The notes: a model not told the origin generated them from the sequence alone. Counted from the stretch's first letter, positions 51,654 through 60,758 are shown. The stretch is 64,000 nt of DNA from Actinospineispora eucalypti (GCA_014208095.1 JACHMT010000001.1:1054001-1118000), one strand, 5' to 3'. Numbers and translations: made by a program.

Positions 51654-53058
51654 CCGGCGGGCGCCGGCTGGCGTGGCCCGTCGCGGCCTCGAAGGCGTGC
51701 CCGGCACGCAGCACGGCCAGGTCGGCCCGGGCCGGCCCGACGATCTGCACGCCCACCGGAAGCCCGCCCGGGGTGAACCCGGCCGGCACGGACAGCGCGG
51801 GGCAGCCGGTCGCGGAGATGTAGTACGCCGAGCGCATCCAGTCCAGGTAGTCGGCCATCTCGGTGCCGGCCACCTCGGTCGGGTACTCCAGCTCGGCCGG
51901 GAACGGCGCCACCTGGCTGACCGGCAACAACAGCACGTCATAGCGGTCGAAGAACTCCCGCACCCGGTGGTACAGCCCGGTGTGCAGCTCCTCGGCCCTA
52001 GCCAGCTCGGGGCCGGTCAGCCGCATGCCCTGTTCGATGTTGCGCACCAGGGTCGGCTTGAGCTGGTCGCGCGCGTTGGCGTAGTGCTCGCCGAAGGTGT
52101 GCTGGAACTGCCAGGCGCGCAGGGTGCGGAACACCTGGTCGGCGTCGGCGAGGTCGGGGCAGTCCCGCACCACCTCGGCGCCCAGCCCGGTGAACGTGCG
52201 TGCCGCGTCCGCCACCACGGCGGCCACCTCCGGCTCCACCGGCAGGGTGCCGCCGAAGTCCGGCGACCAGGCCACCCGCAGCATGGAAGGGTCGCTGTCC
52301 AGCGACCCGGTGAACAGCGAGCCGGGCTGGTCCAGGGACAACGGGGCGCGGTCGTCCGGGCCGGCGATCACCGAAAGCAGCAGCGCGGCGTCGGCCACCG
52401 TGCGCCCCATCGGCCCCTGCACGGCCATCGTGGCCCAGCCCAGCCGGGCCGGCCAGGTCGGCACGCGGCCCGGCGTCGGGCGGAAACCGACCACGTTGCA
52501 GAACGACGCCGGGTTGCGCAGCGAGCCGCCCATGTCGCTGCCGTCGGCCAGCGGGTGCATGCCGCAGGCCAGTGCGGCCGCCGCCCCGCCGCTGCTGCCG
52601 CCGGCGGACCGGGTCGGGTCGTACGGGTTGCGGGTCAGCCCGAACACCGGGTTCATCGTGTGCGAGCCGGCGGCGAACTCCGGCACGTTGGTCTTGCCCA
52701 GCGGGATCACCCCGGCGGCGCGCATCCGGGCCACCACCAGCTCGTCGCGGGCCGGCACGTAGTCGGAGAGCAGCGGCGAGCCGTAGGTGGTCCGGATGCC
52801 CTCCGTCTCGTGGGTGTCCTTGAACGCCATCGGCAGGCCGTGCAGCGGCCCGACCGCCTTGCCGGCCGCTCGCTGGCGGTCGGACAGGTCCGCCTCGGCC
52901 AGCGCCTGCTCGGCGCGCGGCGAGACGATCGCGTTCACCGCCGGGTTGACCTTCTCGATCCGGTCCAGGTGCGCGGCGGTGATCTCCCGGGAGGACAGCT
53001 CCCTGGCGTTCAGGTGGGCGACGAGCTGGTTTGCGGTGAGGGCGCAGATGTCGGTCAC
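51640..53058 (-). CDS. Amidase signature family enzyme
   Basis: A 472-residue amidase. The Ser-cisSer-Lys triad is visible: Lys in MAFKDTHETEG, SGGSSGGAAAALACG and DMGGSLRNPA. It likely hydrolyses an amide in the cytoplasm. The GTG at 53058 is chosen; the DinB gene ends two bases upstream, so translational coupling is likely. It overlaps the transglutaminase-like gene end by 14 bases. Confidence 0.93.
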   Translation of the reverse strand: MTDICALTANQLVAHLNARELSSREITAAHLDRIEKVNPAVNAIVSPRAEQALAEADLSDRQRAAGKAVGPLHGLPMAFKDTHETEGIRTTYGSPLLSDYVPARDELVVARMRAAGVIPLGKTNVPEFAAGSHTMNPVFGLTRNPYDPTRSAGGSSGGAAAALACGMHPLADGSDMGGSLRNPASFCNVVGFRPTPGRVPTWPARLGWATMAVQGPMGRTVADAALLLSVIAGPDDRAPLSLDQPGSLFTGSLDSDPSMLRVAWSPDFGGTLPVEPEVAAVVADAARTFTGLGAEVVRDCPDLADADQVFRTLRAWQFQHTFGEHYANARDQLKPTLVRNIEQGMRLTGPELARAEELHTGLYHRVREFFDRYDVLLLPVSQVAPFPAELEYPTEVAGTEMADYLDWMRSAYYISATGCPALSVPAGFTPGGLPVGVQIVGPARADLAVLRAGHAFEAATGHASRRPPVIAG

Positions 53059-53060
53059 GC

Positions 53061-53621
53061 TTACATCTTCGCTCTGTACAAGTCGCGGAGCAGCGCGATC
53101 TCCGCGCCGTGGTGCAGTACCTCGCGGTTGATGTGGAGTACCAGCGCGGCCATCGGGTAGTCCGCGAACGGGCCTTCCGCCGGCCCGCACGGCCGTTGCA
53201 GGCCGTCGATGCCCAGCCCGCGTACGCCCTCGGTCCAGGCGTGGTAGCCGGCGTCCAGTTGCCGGAGGGCGTGGGCGGCGGTCTCCGGGTACTCGTAGCT
53301 GTCGTAGTCCACCGGCGGGCCGCCAAAGTGGCTGGCGGTGCGGGCGCCGAACACCCCGACCAGCACGTGGGCGATCCGCCAGGCGATGGTGGTGACCGGC
53401 GGCGGGTCCGGCTCGGGGAAGGCGTAGTCCAGGGTGAGCGCGCCTCCGCCCACGCTGATCGGCGCGGTGCTGGTGCCGCGCGGGCGCAGGTTCCACGCGT
53501 TTGGCGCCGGTTCCCAGAGGTACTCGTCGTCGGTCATCCCGGTCAGCCTCGGGCGCAGCTGTTGGCGCCAGTGCCAGTCCAGCTGGTCGACCAGCTGCGC
53601 GTTCCAGTCCAGCGGGTCCAT
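53061..53621 (-). CDS. DinB-like metal-binding protein
   Basis: A 186-residue four-helix bundle protein of the DinB/MST family. Three metal-binding His are in WRIAHVLVGV and VLHINREVLHHGAEI. Members include mycothiol-dependent S-transferases. Closely followed by the amidase gene. Confidence 0.88.
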   Translation of the reverse strand: MDPLDWNAQLVDQLDWHWRQQLRPRLTGMTDDEYLWEPAPNAWNLRPRGTSTAPISVGGGALTLDYAFPEPDPPPVTTIAWRIAHVLVGVFGARTASHFGGPPVDYDSYEYPETAAHALRQLDAGYHAWTEGVRGLGIDGLQRPCGPAEGPFADYPMAALVLHINREVLHHGAEIALLRDLYRAKM

Positions 53622-53640
53622 ACCCCGAACCTAGACCCCC

Positions 53641-53668
53641 GCTTTGGCTCTGCGTGGAAATATGCGAC
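53641..53668 (+). repeat. 28-bp repeat, copy 1
   Basis: GCTTTGGCTCTGCGTGGAAA and the next eight bases are found again, exactly, in inverse orientation at 62193-62220. Lies in the divergent region between the DinB and lipoprotein genes. Confidence 0.85.
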
Positions 53669-53732
53669 GGCGCGAGCGGCGCGGTGAGCCGGTGACCCCG
53701 GCCAAGCCCAGGTCCCGCGTAGCATCGGGGGC

Positions 53733-54152
53733 GTGCGCCTGGGACGGGTGGCCATGGCCGGGCTCGTGGTGTGGGTTGGGCTCGCGGGCGTGGGGTGCGC
53801 CGGGGCAGGCGCGCCGGCGCCGGCCGCCGGGATCGTTCAGGCCGCGCAGCCGAGTCCGGCGCCTCCGACGGCGACCGCCAGTGGGGCGCTTTCCGGGGTT
53901 GACGAGCGGGGCGGGGTGGCGGTGCTCCCGTTCCAGGAGGCGGACGCCGCGGTCTTGCACCCCGGTCAACCGGTGCGGCTGACTTTTCCGGCGGTGCCCG
54001 GGCTGACCCTGCCCGGGCGGGTGCACGCGATTGCCCCCACCGCGGTGAGCATCTCCGGGGTGGCCAACTACTGGGTCACCATCGCGCTACTGGCCGGGGA
54101 CTCGAGGCTGCGCGCGGGTATGTCGGTGACGGCCGACGTCACCGTCGGCTGA
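53733..54152 (+). CDS. Exported HlyD-like beta-barrel protein, possibly lipoprotein
   Basis: A 139-residue exported protein; GTG start. The signal peptide ends near VGCAGAG, a near-lipobox. A proline-rich linker leads to a C-terminal domain like the beta-barrel part of HlyD/MacA adaptors (LHPGQPVRLTFPAVPG, GRVHAIAPTAVSISG, SRLRAGMSVTADV). The lipoyl and coiled-coil parts are missing, so it is not a full adaptor. Convergent with the Rrf2 gene. Confidence 0.7.
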   Translation: MRLGRVAMAGLVVWVGLAGVGCAGAGAPAPAAGIVQAAQPSPAPPTATASGALSGVDERGGVAVLPFQEADAAVLHPGQPVRLTFPAVPGLTLPGRVHAIAPTAVSISGVANYWVTIALLAGDSRLRAGMSVTADVTVG

Positions 54153-54153
54153 G

Positions 54154-54636
54154 TCAGTCGGTGTAGACGGCGCCCCGGCGCTGGTGTTCCTGTGCGCGGT
54201 AGTCGGCGGCCAACTCGGCCACCGGGGTGGGCAGCGCGTTCTCCGCGACCTGGGCCAGGCTGGTCTCCTCCAGTACGGCGCGCATGCTGGCGCGCAGCGC
54301 CATCCACACCTCGGTGAGCGGCGCGGCCGGGCCGGTGTACGCCAGCTGGCCGAGGCTCACGTCGTGCACGCTGGCCAGCGGGCCGTCGATGCAGCGCAGC
54401 ACGTCGGCCAGGCTGATCCGCTCGGCCGGCCGGGCCAGCGCGTAACCGCCGTCCCGGCCGCGCTGGCTGCGCACCAGCCGGCCGGCGCGCAAATCGGACA
54501 GGATGTCCAGCAGGAACGGCGTCGGAATGCCCTGCGCCGCGCCCAGGTCGTCGGACTTCATCACCACGTCCGGTCCGGCCGCCGCCAGCTGCACCATGGC
54601 CCTGACGGCGTACTCCGCCTTCGCCGACATGCGCAT
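54154..54636 (-). CDS. Rrf2 family transcriptional regulator
   Basis: A 160-residue Rrf2-type protein. [33 protein letters not shown]; wing: [15 protein letters not shown]. Only one Cys is present, so an iron-sulfur cluster like that of IscR or NsrR is unlikely. It is divergent from paaZ. The GntR- or PaaR-type palindrome at 54724 may not be its site. Confidence 0.92.
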   Translation of the reverse strand: MRMSAKAEYAVRAMVQLAAAGPDVVMKSDDLGAAQGIPTPFLLDILSDLRAGRLVRSQRGRDGGYALARPAERISLADVLRCIDGPLASVHDVSLGQLAYTGPAAPLTEVWMALRASMRAVLEETSLAQVAENALPTPVAELAADYRAQEHQRRGAVYTD

Positions 54637-54723
54637 GTCGGCGATTCTGTCAGGTCACCGTATGGCGGACTCGGGTTTGCCCCCTGTCGTGGTGCGGGTC
54701 CGGGTGGTAGGTTCTTAGGCCAA

Positions 54724-54739
54724 CCGAACGATCGGTCGG
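54724..54739. promoter_or_regulatory. PaaR-type operator upstream of paaZ
   Basis: CCGAACGATCGGTCGG is nearly palindromic (14 of 16) and resembles TetR/PaaR operators known for phenylacetate genes. It is 29 bases before the paaZ start. The PaaR gene itself is not in the window. Confidence 0.6.
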
Positions 54740-54768
54740 GCTACGAGGGGCTACGGGGAGAACAGCAG

Positions 54769-56802
54769 ATGGGCATGTTGCGGAGCTACCTGGCCGGCGG
54801 CTGGCACACCGGCGGCGGCGAGGGAAGGCCGGTGCACGACGCGGTGACCGGTGAGCTGGTCGCCACGGTGTCCTCGGCCGGCCTGGACCTGGCCGGCGCG
54901 CTGCGGCACGCCAGGCAGACCGGCGGCCCGGCGCTGCGCCAGCTCACCTTCCACCAGCGGGCGGCCCTGCTCAAGGCGCTGGCCCAGCACCTGCGCGAGC
55001 ACCGCGAGCGGCTGTACGCGGTGTCCGCCCGCACCGGCGCCACCCCGCTCGACTCGAAGGTGGACGTGGACGGCGGCCTCGGTGTGCTGCTGACCTACGC
55101 GTCGAAGGGGCGTCGCGAGCTGCCCAACGACACGTTCTATGTGGACGGCCCGGTGGAGCCGCTGAGCAAGGGCGGCAGTTTTGTCGGGCAGCACCTCTAC
55201 TGTCCCCGTCCGGGGGTCTCGGTCCAGGTCAACGCGTTCAACTTCCCGGTGTGGGGGCCGCTGGAGAAGCTCGCGCCCGCGCTGCTGGCCGGGGTGCCCA
55301 GCCTGATCAAGCCAGCCACGCCGACGTCGTTCCTCACCGCCGAGCTGGTCGAGCTGATCGTCGGGTCCGGCATCCTGCCGGAGGGTTCGGTGCAGTTCCT
55401 GGCCGGCGGGGTCGGCGACCTGTTCGACCACCTCAGCGAGCAGGACTCGGTGGCGTTCACCGGGTCCGCGGCCACCGCCGCGACGCTGCGTCAACACCCG
55501 GCGATCGTGCGAAACGCGGTCCGGTTCACCGCCGAGGCCGACTCGCTGAACGTGTCCGTGCTCGGTCCGGACGCCACGCCCGGCACGCCGGAGTTCGACC
55601 TGTTCGTGAAGGCACTGGTCACCGAGATGACGGTGAAGGCGGGGCAGAAGTGCACCGCGATCCGCCGGGCACTGGTCCCGGCGCAACACCTGGACGCGGT
55701 GGCCGAGGCGACCTCCGCCCGCCTCGCGCGCATTACCGTGGGCAACCCGGCGGCCGAGGGCGTGCGGATGGGTCCGCTGGCCAGCCAGGAGCAGCGCGAC
55801 GAGGTCCGCCGGAGCCTGAAGGCGCTGGCCGGCGCGGGTCGCATCGTGTTCGGTGACCCGGACCAGGTGGCGGTCACCGACGCGGACGCCGACCGGGGCG
55901 CGTTCATCTCGCCGATCCTGCTGGTCGCCGACGCCGACCGGGCCGAGCCGCACGAGGTGGAGGCGTTCGGGCCGGTCAGCACGCTGCTGCCGTACAACGG
56001 GACGGCGGCGGAGGCGGTCGAGCTGGCGGCCCGGGGCCGGGGCAGCCTGGCCGGGTCGGTGGTCACCGCCGACCCGGCGTTCGCCCGTGACGTGGTGCTC
56101 GGCGCGGCCCCCTGGCACGGCCGGCTGCTGGTGCTGAACGCCGCGGATGCCGCCGAGTCCACCGGCCACGGCTCGCCGCTGCCGGCGCTGCTGCACGGCG
56201 GCCCCGGGCGGGCCGGCGGGGGCGAGGAGCTGGGTGGCATCCACGGGGTGCTGCACCACATGCAGCGCACCGCCGTGCAGGCCGACCCGGACACGCTGGC
56301 CGCGATCACCGGCCGCTGGGTCCGGGGTGCCGCCCGCCGGGTCACCGACGTGCACCCGTTCCGCCTGCACCTGGAGGAGCTGCGCCCCGGTGACACCATC
56401 GTGGCCGGTCCCCGCCGGGTGACCCAGGAGGACGTGGAGCGCTTCGCCGAGTTCACCGGCGACACCTTCTACGCGCACATGGACGCCGAGGCGGCCGCCG
56501 CCAACCCGCTGTTCGGCGAGCGGGTGGCGCACGGCTACCTGGTGGTCTCGCTGGCCGCCGGGCTGTTCGTGGACCCCGACCCGGGTCCGGTGCTGGCCAA
56601 CTTCGGGGTGGACGACCTGCGGTTCCTCTCCCCGGTCAAGTTCGGTGACGAGCTGACCGTGACGCTGACCTGCAAGCAGCTCACGCCGAGGGACGGCGCG
56701 GGCTACGGCGAGGTCCGCTGGGACGCCGACGTCACCCGCCAGGACGGCGCCTCGGTCGCCCGCTACGACGTCCTCACCCTGGTGGCGAAGCTGGCGAGCT
56801 GA
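54769..56802 (+). CDS. paaZ: Phenylacetate pathway ring-opening enzyme PaaZ
   Basis: A 677-residue bifunctional enzyme. The N-terminal aldehyde dehydrogenase domain includes QVNAFNFPVWGPLEK, EGSVQFLAGGVGDLF and the nucleophile in KAGQKCTAIRR. The C-terminal MaoC-like hydratase domain (TGDTFYAHMDAEAAA, ERVAHGYLVVSLAAG, FLSPVKFGDEL) opens oxepin-CoA. The combined length is normal. Other paa genes are not in the window. ATG 54769 has GGGGAG eight bases upstream. Its end overlaps the acyl-CoA synthetase gene by 29 bases. Confidence 0.95.
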   Translation: MGMLRSYLAGGWHTGGGEGRPVHDAVTGELVATVSSAGLDLAGALRHARQTGGPALRQLTFHQRAALLKALAQHLREHRERLYAVSARTGATPLDSKVDVDGGLGVLLTYASKGRRELPNDTFYVDGPVEPLSKGGSFVGQHLYCPRPGVSVQVNAFNFPVWGPLEKLAPALLAGVPSLIKPATPTSFLTAELVELIVGSGILPEGSVQFLAGGVGDLFDHLSEQDSVAFTGSAATAATLRQHPAIVRNAVRFTAEADSLNVSVLGPDATPGTPEFDLFVKALVTEMTVKAGQKCTAIRRALVPAQHLDAVAEATSARLARITVGNPAAEGVRMGPLASQEQRDEVRRSLKALAGAGRIVFGDPDQVAVTDADADRGAFISPILLVADADRAEPHEVEAFGPVSTLLPYNGTAAEAVELAARGRGSLAGSVVTADPAFARDVVLGAAPWHGRLLVLNAADAAESTGHGSPLPALLHGGPGRAGGGEELGGIHGVLHHMQRTAVQADPDTLAAITGRWVRGAARRVTDVHPFRLHLEELRPGDTIVAGPRRVTQEDVERFAEFTGDTFYAHMDAEAAAANPLFGERVAHGYLVVSLAAGLFVDPDPGPVLANFGVDDLRFLSPVKFGDELTVTLTCKQLTPRDGAGYGEVRWDADVTRQDGASVARYDVLTLVAKLAS

Positions 56803-58933
56803 GCACCACGCGGACGTCCAGGGGGAGGAGATTCTTGCCGGCGGCCAGGACCGGGTTCATGTCCAGCTCGACCAGGCCGGGCGTGGCCACGGCGAGGTCG
56901 CCGATCCGGACCAGGAACTCGGCCAGCGCGTCGCGGTCCACCGCCGGGAGGTGGCGGTAGCCGTCCAGCAGGCGGGCGGCCACCGTCTCCTCGATCATCT
57001 CCAGCGCCTCGAGGTGGGTGAACGGCGCGGCGCGGAAGGTCACGTCGCGCAGCGCCTCCACCAGCACACCCCCGGAGCCGAACGCCACCACCGGGCCGAA
57101 CACCGGGTCCACCGTAGCGCCGACCAGCAGCTCCACCCCGCGCGGAGCCATCGGCGCGACCACCATGCCGTCGATCACCGCCTCTGGCAGGGCGGTGGTC
57201 ACGTCGGTGACGATGCCCCGCCAGGCCCCCTCGGCCGCGTCCGCCGTGACGCCCAGGCGCACCCCGCCGACGTCCGACTTGTGCGGCGCCTGGGGCGAGA
57301 CCACCTTCAGCGCGCACGGCCCTTTGTGCGCGCCGACCAGCGCCGCCGCCTCGCCGGCGGTGCGGGCGAACCACCACGGCCCGGTGTCGATGCCGGCTGC
57401 CTCGACGAGCCGGCGCGCCGCCGGCTCGTCCACGGCCCGTGAGTGAGAAGTGTGGCTATAGCCACACTTCTCACTCACGGGTAGCCGCAGCGTGGAGCGC
57501 TGCGACCGCGTCGCACCCCGCCGCGCCCGCCGGTGCAGCGCGGCGGTGGCGCGGACGGCGTGGTCGATGGACGCCAGCACGGGCACCCCGGCGGCCCGCA
57601 GCGTGTGGTGCGCGGCCGGCCGGTCCACCGTGTAGCAGCTGTGCACCAGCAACGGCATGCCGTGCCGGCCGGCCATTGCGGCCAGGTCCGCCGCCGTCGC
57701 CTCCTCGGCCGCCTTCAGGTGCTTGCCGAACCGCAGGTGGTAGCCGCCGAACAGGCCCACCAGCAGCACCAGGCCGACGGCCGGGTCGGTCATCAGTGCC
57801 TCGGTGGCCGCGACGAACCGGGTCGGGTCGGTGTCGGTGGCACCGGCCACGTCCACCGGGTTGACCACGGCGGCCGGCGGGCCGAGCAGCGCCCGCAACC
57901 GCGAGCGGGTCGTGCCGGAGAGGGTGGCCAGCGGGACCCCGGCCGCCGTGAGCGCGTCCGCCGCCAGGGTGGCGTGCCCGCCGCCGTCGGAGAGCACGGC
58001 GACCCCGCGCCCGGCCGGCATCGGCGTGCTCACCGCGAGCACCCCGGCCAGCATGGCCAGCTCGTCGGACCGGTCCACCAGCTCCACGCCGGCCTGCGCG
58101 AGCACGGCGGTGGCCACCGCGTCGGAGCTGGCCACCGAGCCGGTGTGGGACAGCGCGGCGGCCCGGCCGGCGTCCGAACGCCCGCCGCGCAGCAACACCA
58201 CCGGCCGGTCGGCGGCCGCCGCCTCGACCAGGAACGCCCGCCCGTCGCCCAGCCCCTCGGCGTGCACCGCGACCGCGCCGGTCCCCGGCTGGCCGGCCAG
58301 CACCCGCAGGCACTCGTGGTAACCCACGTCGGCCTGGTTGCCCAGGCCGACGTAGCAGTGCAGGCCGGGGCCACCCAGCGCGCGGTCGTCGGCGAGCAGG
58401 GAGAGCAGCATGTTGCCGCTCTGGCTGAGCACGCTCACCGGGCCGGGGGCCGGGTCCGGCACGCCGACCAGGTTCGCCCCCGAGGCGGTGTTCAGGATGC
58501 CCGAGGTGTTCGGCCCGATCACCCGGATGCCGGTGTCGGCGATCGCGGCGGCCAACTCCGCCTCCAGCGGCGCCCCGGCCGCCCCGGACTCGCGGAAGCC
58601 GTTGGCCAGCACCACCGCGCCGGCCACCCCGGCCCCGGCCAGCTCGCGCAGCGCGCCGGGCACCGCCGGCCCGGGCAGCGCGACCAGCGCGGCGTCCACC
58701 CCGGGGGGCAGCTCGGCCACGTTGCGCCGCACGGTCAGCCCGAACAGCTCGCCGCCGCGCGGGTTGACCGGGTAGACCGGGTGCGGGTAGCCGGCGTCGC
58801 GCAGCGCGCGAATGGCCTGGTAACCGCGCTTGGCCGGGTCGGTGGAAGCGCCGACCACGGCGATGGAGCGGGGGTCCAGCAGCCGGGTGAGCGCGTCGGT
58901 TTCGGTGGCCGTTGGTTCGATCGTCCCGGTCAT
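56774..58933 (-). CDS. ADP-forming acyl-CoA synthetase family protein
   Basis: A 719-residue fused alpha-beta acyl-CoA synthetase. The N-terminal CoA-binding domain has SIAVVGASTDPAKRGYQAI and VLSQSGNMLLSL. RGGRSDAGRAAALSHTGSVA is the ligase domain part, and the C-terminal ATP-grasp domain has CALKVVSPQAPHKSDVGGV and ELLVGATVDPVFGP. The interdomain linker contains extra residues LPVSEKCGYSHTSHSR encoded by a perfect palindrome. Its start overlaps the hydratase stop. Probably activates an organic acid for beta-oxidation. Confidence 0.92.
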   Translation of the reverse strand: MTGTIEPTATETDALTRLLDPRSIAVVGASTDPAKRGYQAIRALRDAGYPHPVYPVNPRGGELFGLTVRRNVAELPPGVDAALVALPGPAVPGALRELAGAGVAGAVVLANGFRESGAAGAPLEAELAAAIADTGIRVIGPNTSGILNTASGANLVGVPDPAPGPVSVLSQSGNMLLSLLADDRALGGPGLHCYVGLGNQADVGYHECLRVLAGQPGTGAVAVHAEGLGDGRAFLVEAAAADRPVVLLRGGRSDAGRAAALSHTGSVASSDAVATAVLAQAGVELVDRSDELAMLAGVLAVSTPMPAGRGVAVLSDGGGHATLAADALTAAGVPLATLSGTTRSRLRALLGPPAAVVNPVDVAGATDTDPTRFVAATEALMTDPAVGLVLLVGLFGGYHLRFGKHLKAAEEATAADLAAMAGRHGMPLLVHSCYTVDRPAAHHTLRAAGVPVLASIDHAVRATAALHRRARRGATRSQRSTLRLPVSEKCGYSHTSHSRAVDEPAARRLVEAAGIDTGPWWFARTAGEAAALVGAHKGPCALKVVSPQAPHKSDVGGVRLGVTADAAEGAWRGIVTDVTTALPEAVIDGMVVAPMAPRGVELLVGATVDPVFGPVVAFGSGGVLVEALRDVTFRAAPFTHLEALEMIEETVAARLLDGYRHLPAVDRDALAEFLVRIGDLAVATPGLVELDMNPVLAAGKNLLPLDVRVVLSSPASPPG
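57436..57481. repeat. 46-nt perfect palindrome inside the acyl-CoA synthetase gene
   Basis: Twenty-three-base arms, each beginning CCCGTGAGTGAGAAGTGTGG on its own strand and meeting at CTATAG, are perfectly complementary. It sits in the linker between the ligase and ATP-grasp domains and is read through in frame. It looks like a mobile palindromic element tolerated within a protein. Confidence 0.92.
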
Positions 58934-59706
58934 CACTTGCCCCGGAAAACCGGGTCGCGGCGGTCCGCGAACGCGGCCACGCCCTCGGCCCAGTCCTCGG
59001 TGTCCATGATCTCCAGCAGGTCGTCGGCCTCCGCCCGCAGCACCTCGGCCATCGGGTCCTCCCGGTACAGCGCGGCCTTCATCCGGGCCATGGAGATCGG
59101 CGCCTTGCCGGCCAGCTTCCCGGCCAGCGCGGTGGCCTCCTCGTCCAGCCGCTCGGCGGGCACCGCCGCGTGGGCCAGCCCCCACTCGGCGGCCCGGGTG
59201 CCGGTGAACCGTTCGCCGAGCATCAGCAGTTCCCCGGCCCGGCGCAGCCCGACCAGCCGGGGCAGCCGCCGCGTCACGCCGCCGCCGACGAAGGTGCCGA
59301 TGGACACCTCGAGGAAGCCCATTTGCGCGTCTTCGGCCATGAGCAGGAAGTCCGCGCTGGTGGCCATCTCGGCGCCGGCGCCGAGCGCGTAGCCGCGCAC
59401 CGCCGCGACCACCGGGGTGGCCATGGTCTGGATCCGCTCGCACACCTGCCAGGCCAGCCGCACGTACTCGGCCCGCTGCTCGGGGGTGCGGGTGCCCGCG
59501 CCGTGAGCCTTCTGGTCGGCGCCGACGCAGAACGCCCGGCCGGCGCCGGTGAGCACCACCGCCCGCACGTCCGGGTCGGCGTCGGCCTCGGCCAGCCGGT
59601 CCAGCAGCAGGCGGTAGAGCTCCGCGCTCACCGCGTTGAGGCGTTCGGGTCGGTTCAGGACGAGCCGCTGTACGGCCCCGGCACGTTCGGCAAGCACCAC
59701 CGTCAT
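58933..59706 (-). CDS. Enoyl-CoA hydratase/isomerase
   Basis: A 257-residue crotonase-fold enzyme. Oxyanion and catalytic segments are AFCVGADQKAHG, RGYALGAGAEMATSAD and EVSIGTFVGGGVTRRLPRLVG. It is co-transcribed with the acyl-CoA synthetase (TGATG overlap). A palindrome upstream matches the site at the RpiR gene. The pair could activate and hydrate an aromatic or fatty acyl group; the substrate cannot be fixed. Confidence 0.94.
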   Translation of the reverse strand: MTVVLAERAGAVQRLVLNRPERLNAVSAELYRLLLDRLAEADADPDVRAVVLTGAGRAFCVGADQKAHGAGTRTPEQRAEYVRLAWQVCERIQTMATPVVAAVRGYALGAGAEMATSADFLLMAEDAQMGFLEVSIGTFVGGGVTRRLPRLVGLRRAGELLMLGERFTGTRAAEWGLAHAAVPAERLDEEATALAGKLAGKAPISMARMKAALYREDPMAEVLRAEADDLLEIMDTEDWAEGVAAFADRRDPVFRGK

Positions 59707-59716
59707 GCTCACTAGT

Positions 59717-59740
59717 TGTACGCAATTCGAGTTGCGTACA
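59717..59740. promoter_or_regulatory. RpiR-type operator upstream of the hydratase operon
   Basis: TGTACGCAA-TTCGAG-TTGCGTACA; its inner 16 bases CGCAATTCGAGTTGCG match the palindrome at 60647-60662. A further half-site CGCAACT is at 59752-59758. The site lies 11 bases before the hydratase start. Confidence 0.7.
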
Positions 59741-59762
59741 CAAGTCTTAAACGCAACTGGGG

Positions 59763-60644
59763 CTAGCGCTCGTGGTAGACCTGGAACGCCTCCAGCAGGT
59801 CCTCGTCGGTGCGCAGTTCGTCGCGGCTGCGGGTGCCCAGCTGGACGGCCACGGCGGTGGCCAGCGCCTGCACCAGCGAGGTGAACGCGGACAGCGAGCG
59901 CAGCACGGTCACCCCGCCGGTCTCCACGTAGAAGGACAGGTCGGCCGCCCGGGCCAGCGGCGAGGAGGGGTCGTCGGTGAGCGCGACGGTCGCCGCGCCC
60001 AGCCGGCCGGCGTGCTCCAGCGCCCGGACGGTGTCGCCGGTGTAGCGCCTGATCGACACCGCCACCAGGACATCCCCCGCGCGCACCTCGCGCAGCTCGT
60101 CCACCAGCAGCCCCGCGCTGCCGCCGATCTGCCGCACGCCCGGGCGCACCATGTGCAGCAGGTAGCTCATCAGGTGCGCCACGGAGAAACATTTGCGCAG
60201 GCCGACCACGTGCACCGTGGCCGCGTCGGCGAGCAGTCCCACGGCCCGCTCCCACTCCGCGTGGTCGATCTGGGCGAAGGTGCGGGTCAGGTTGCGCCCG
60301 TCGTGGTCGACCACCGCGCCGAGCAGCTCGCCGGTCGCGGTGTGCTCGCCGGCCTGCTCCAGCCGGCGCACCAGTTGCGCCTCCGAGGCCAGCTGCTCCC
60401 GGCACAGCTTGACCAGCGCCGGGTAGCCGTTCAGGCCGAACAGGCCGGCGAACCGGACCAGCGAGGAGGAGTGCACGCCGGCCAGCTTGGCGGTCTCGCC
60501 GATGCTGCGGAACGCGGTGCCCTCCGGGTCGTCCAGCAGCAGCCGGGCGATGCGCTGCTGGCCGGCCGCCATGTCCGGCAGTCGTTCCTGCAGGCGTTGC
60601 CGCAACTCGCGGTAGCTGCCCGGCTGGGGGATCGTCTCGGTCAC
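59763..60644 (-). CDS. MurR/RpiR family transcriptional regulator
   Basis: A 293-residue regulator with N-terminal HTH (RSIGETAKLAGVHSSSLVRFAGLFG) and a C-terminal SIS sugar-phosphate-type domain (VHVVGLRKCFSVAHLMSYLL, VLVAVSIRRYTGDTV). It is divergent from the permease and upstream of the hydratase operon. Shared palindromes at both promoters suggest it controls both. Confidence 0.94.
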   Translation of the reverse strand: MTETIPQPGSYRELRQRLQERLPDMAAGQQRIARLLLDDPEGTAFRSIGETAKLAGVHSSSLVRFAGLFGLNGYPALVKLCREQLASEAQLVRRLEQAGEHTATGELLGAVVDHDGRNLTRTFAQIDHAEWERAVGLLADAATVHVVGLRKCFSVAHLMSYLLHMVRPGVRQIGGSAGLLVDELREVRAGDVLVAVSIRRYTGDTVRALEHAGRLGAATVALTDDPSSPLARAADLSFYVETGGVTVLRSLSAFTSLVQALATAVAVQLGTRSRDELRTDEDLLEAFQVYHER

Positions 60645-60646
60645 CC

Positions 60647-60662
60647 CGCAACTGTAGTTGCG
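60647..60662. promoter_or_regulatory. RpiR-type operator between regulator and permease
   Basis: CGCAACTGTAGTTGCG, a perfect 16-bp palindrome, directly upstream of the regulator start. It shares both half-sites with 59721-59736. Confidence 0.75.
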
Positions 60663-60758
60663 TCGAAACAGTTCGGTGCGAGGTCTTGACGAAACTTGAA
60701 TTGCATCGTCACTATGTCATGCAAATCACGTTGAGTGTGCTGACCGAGGGGGTCCGCC

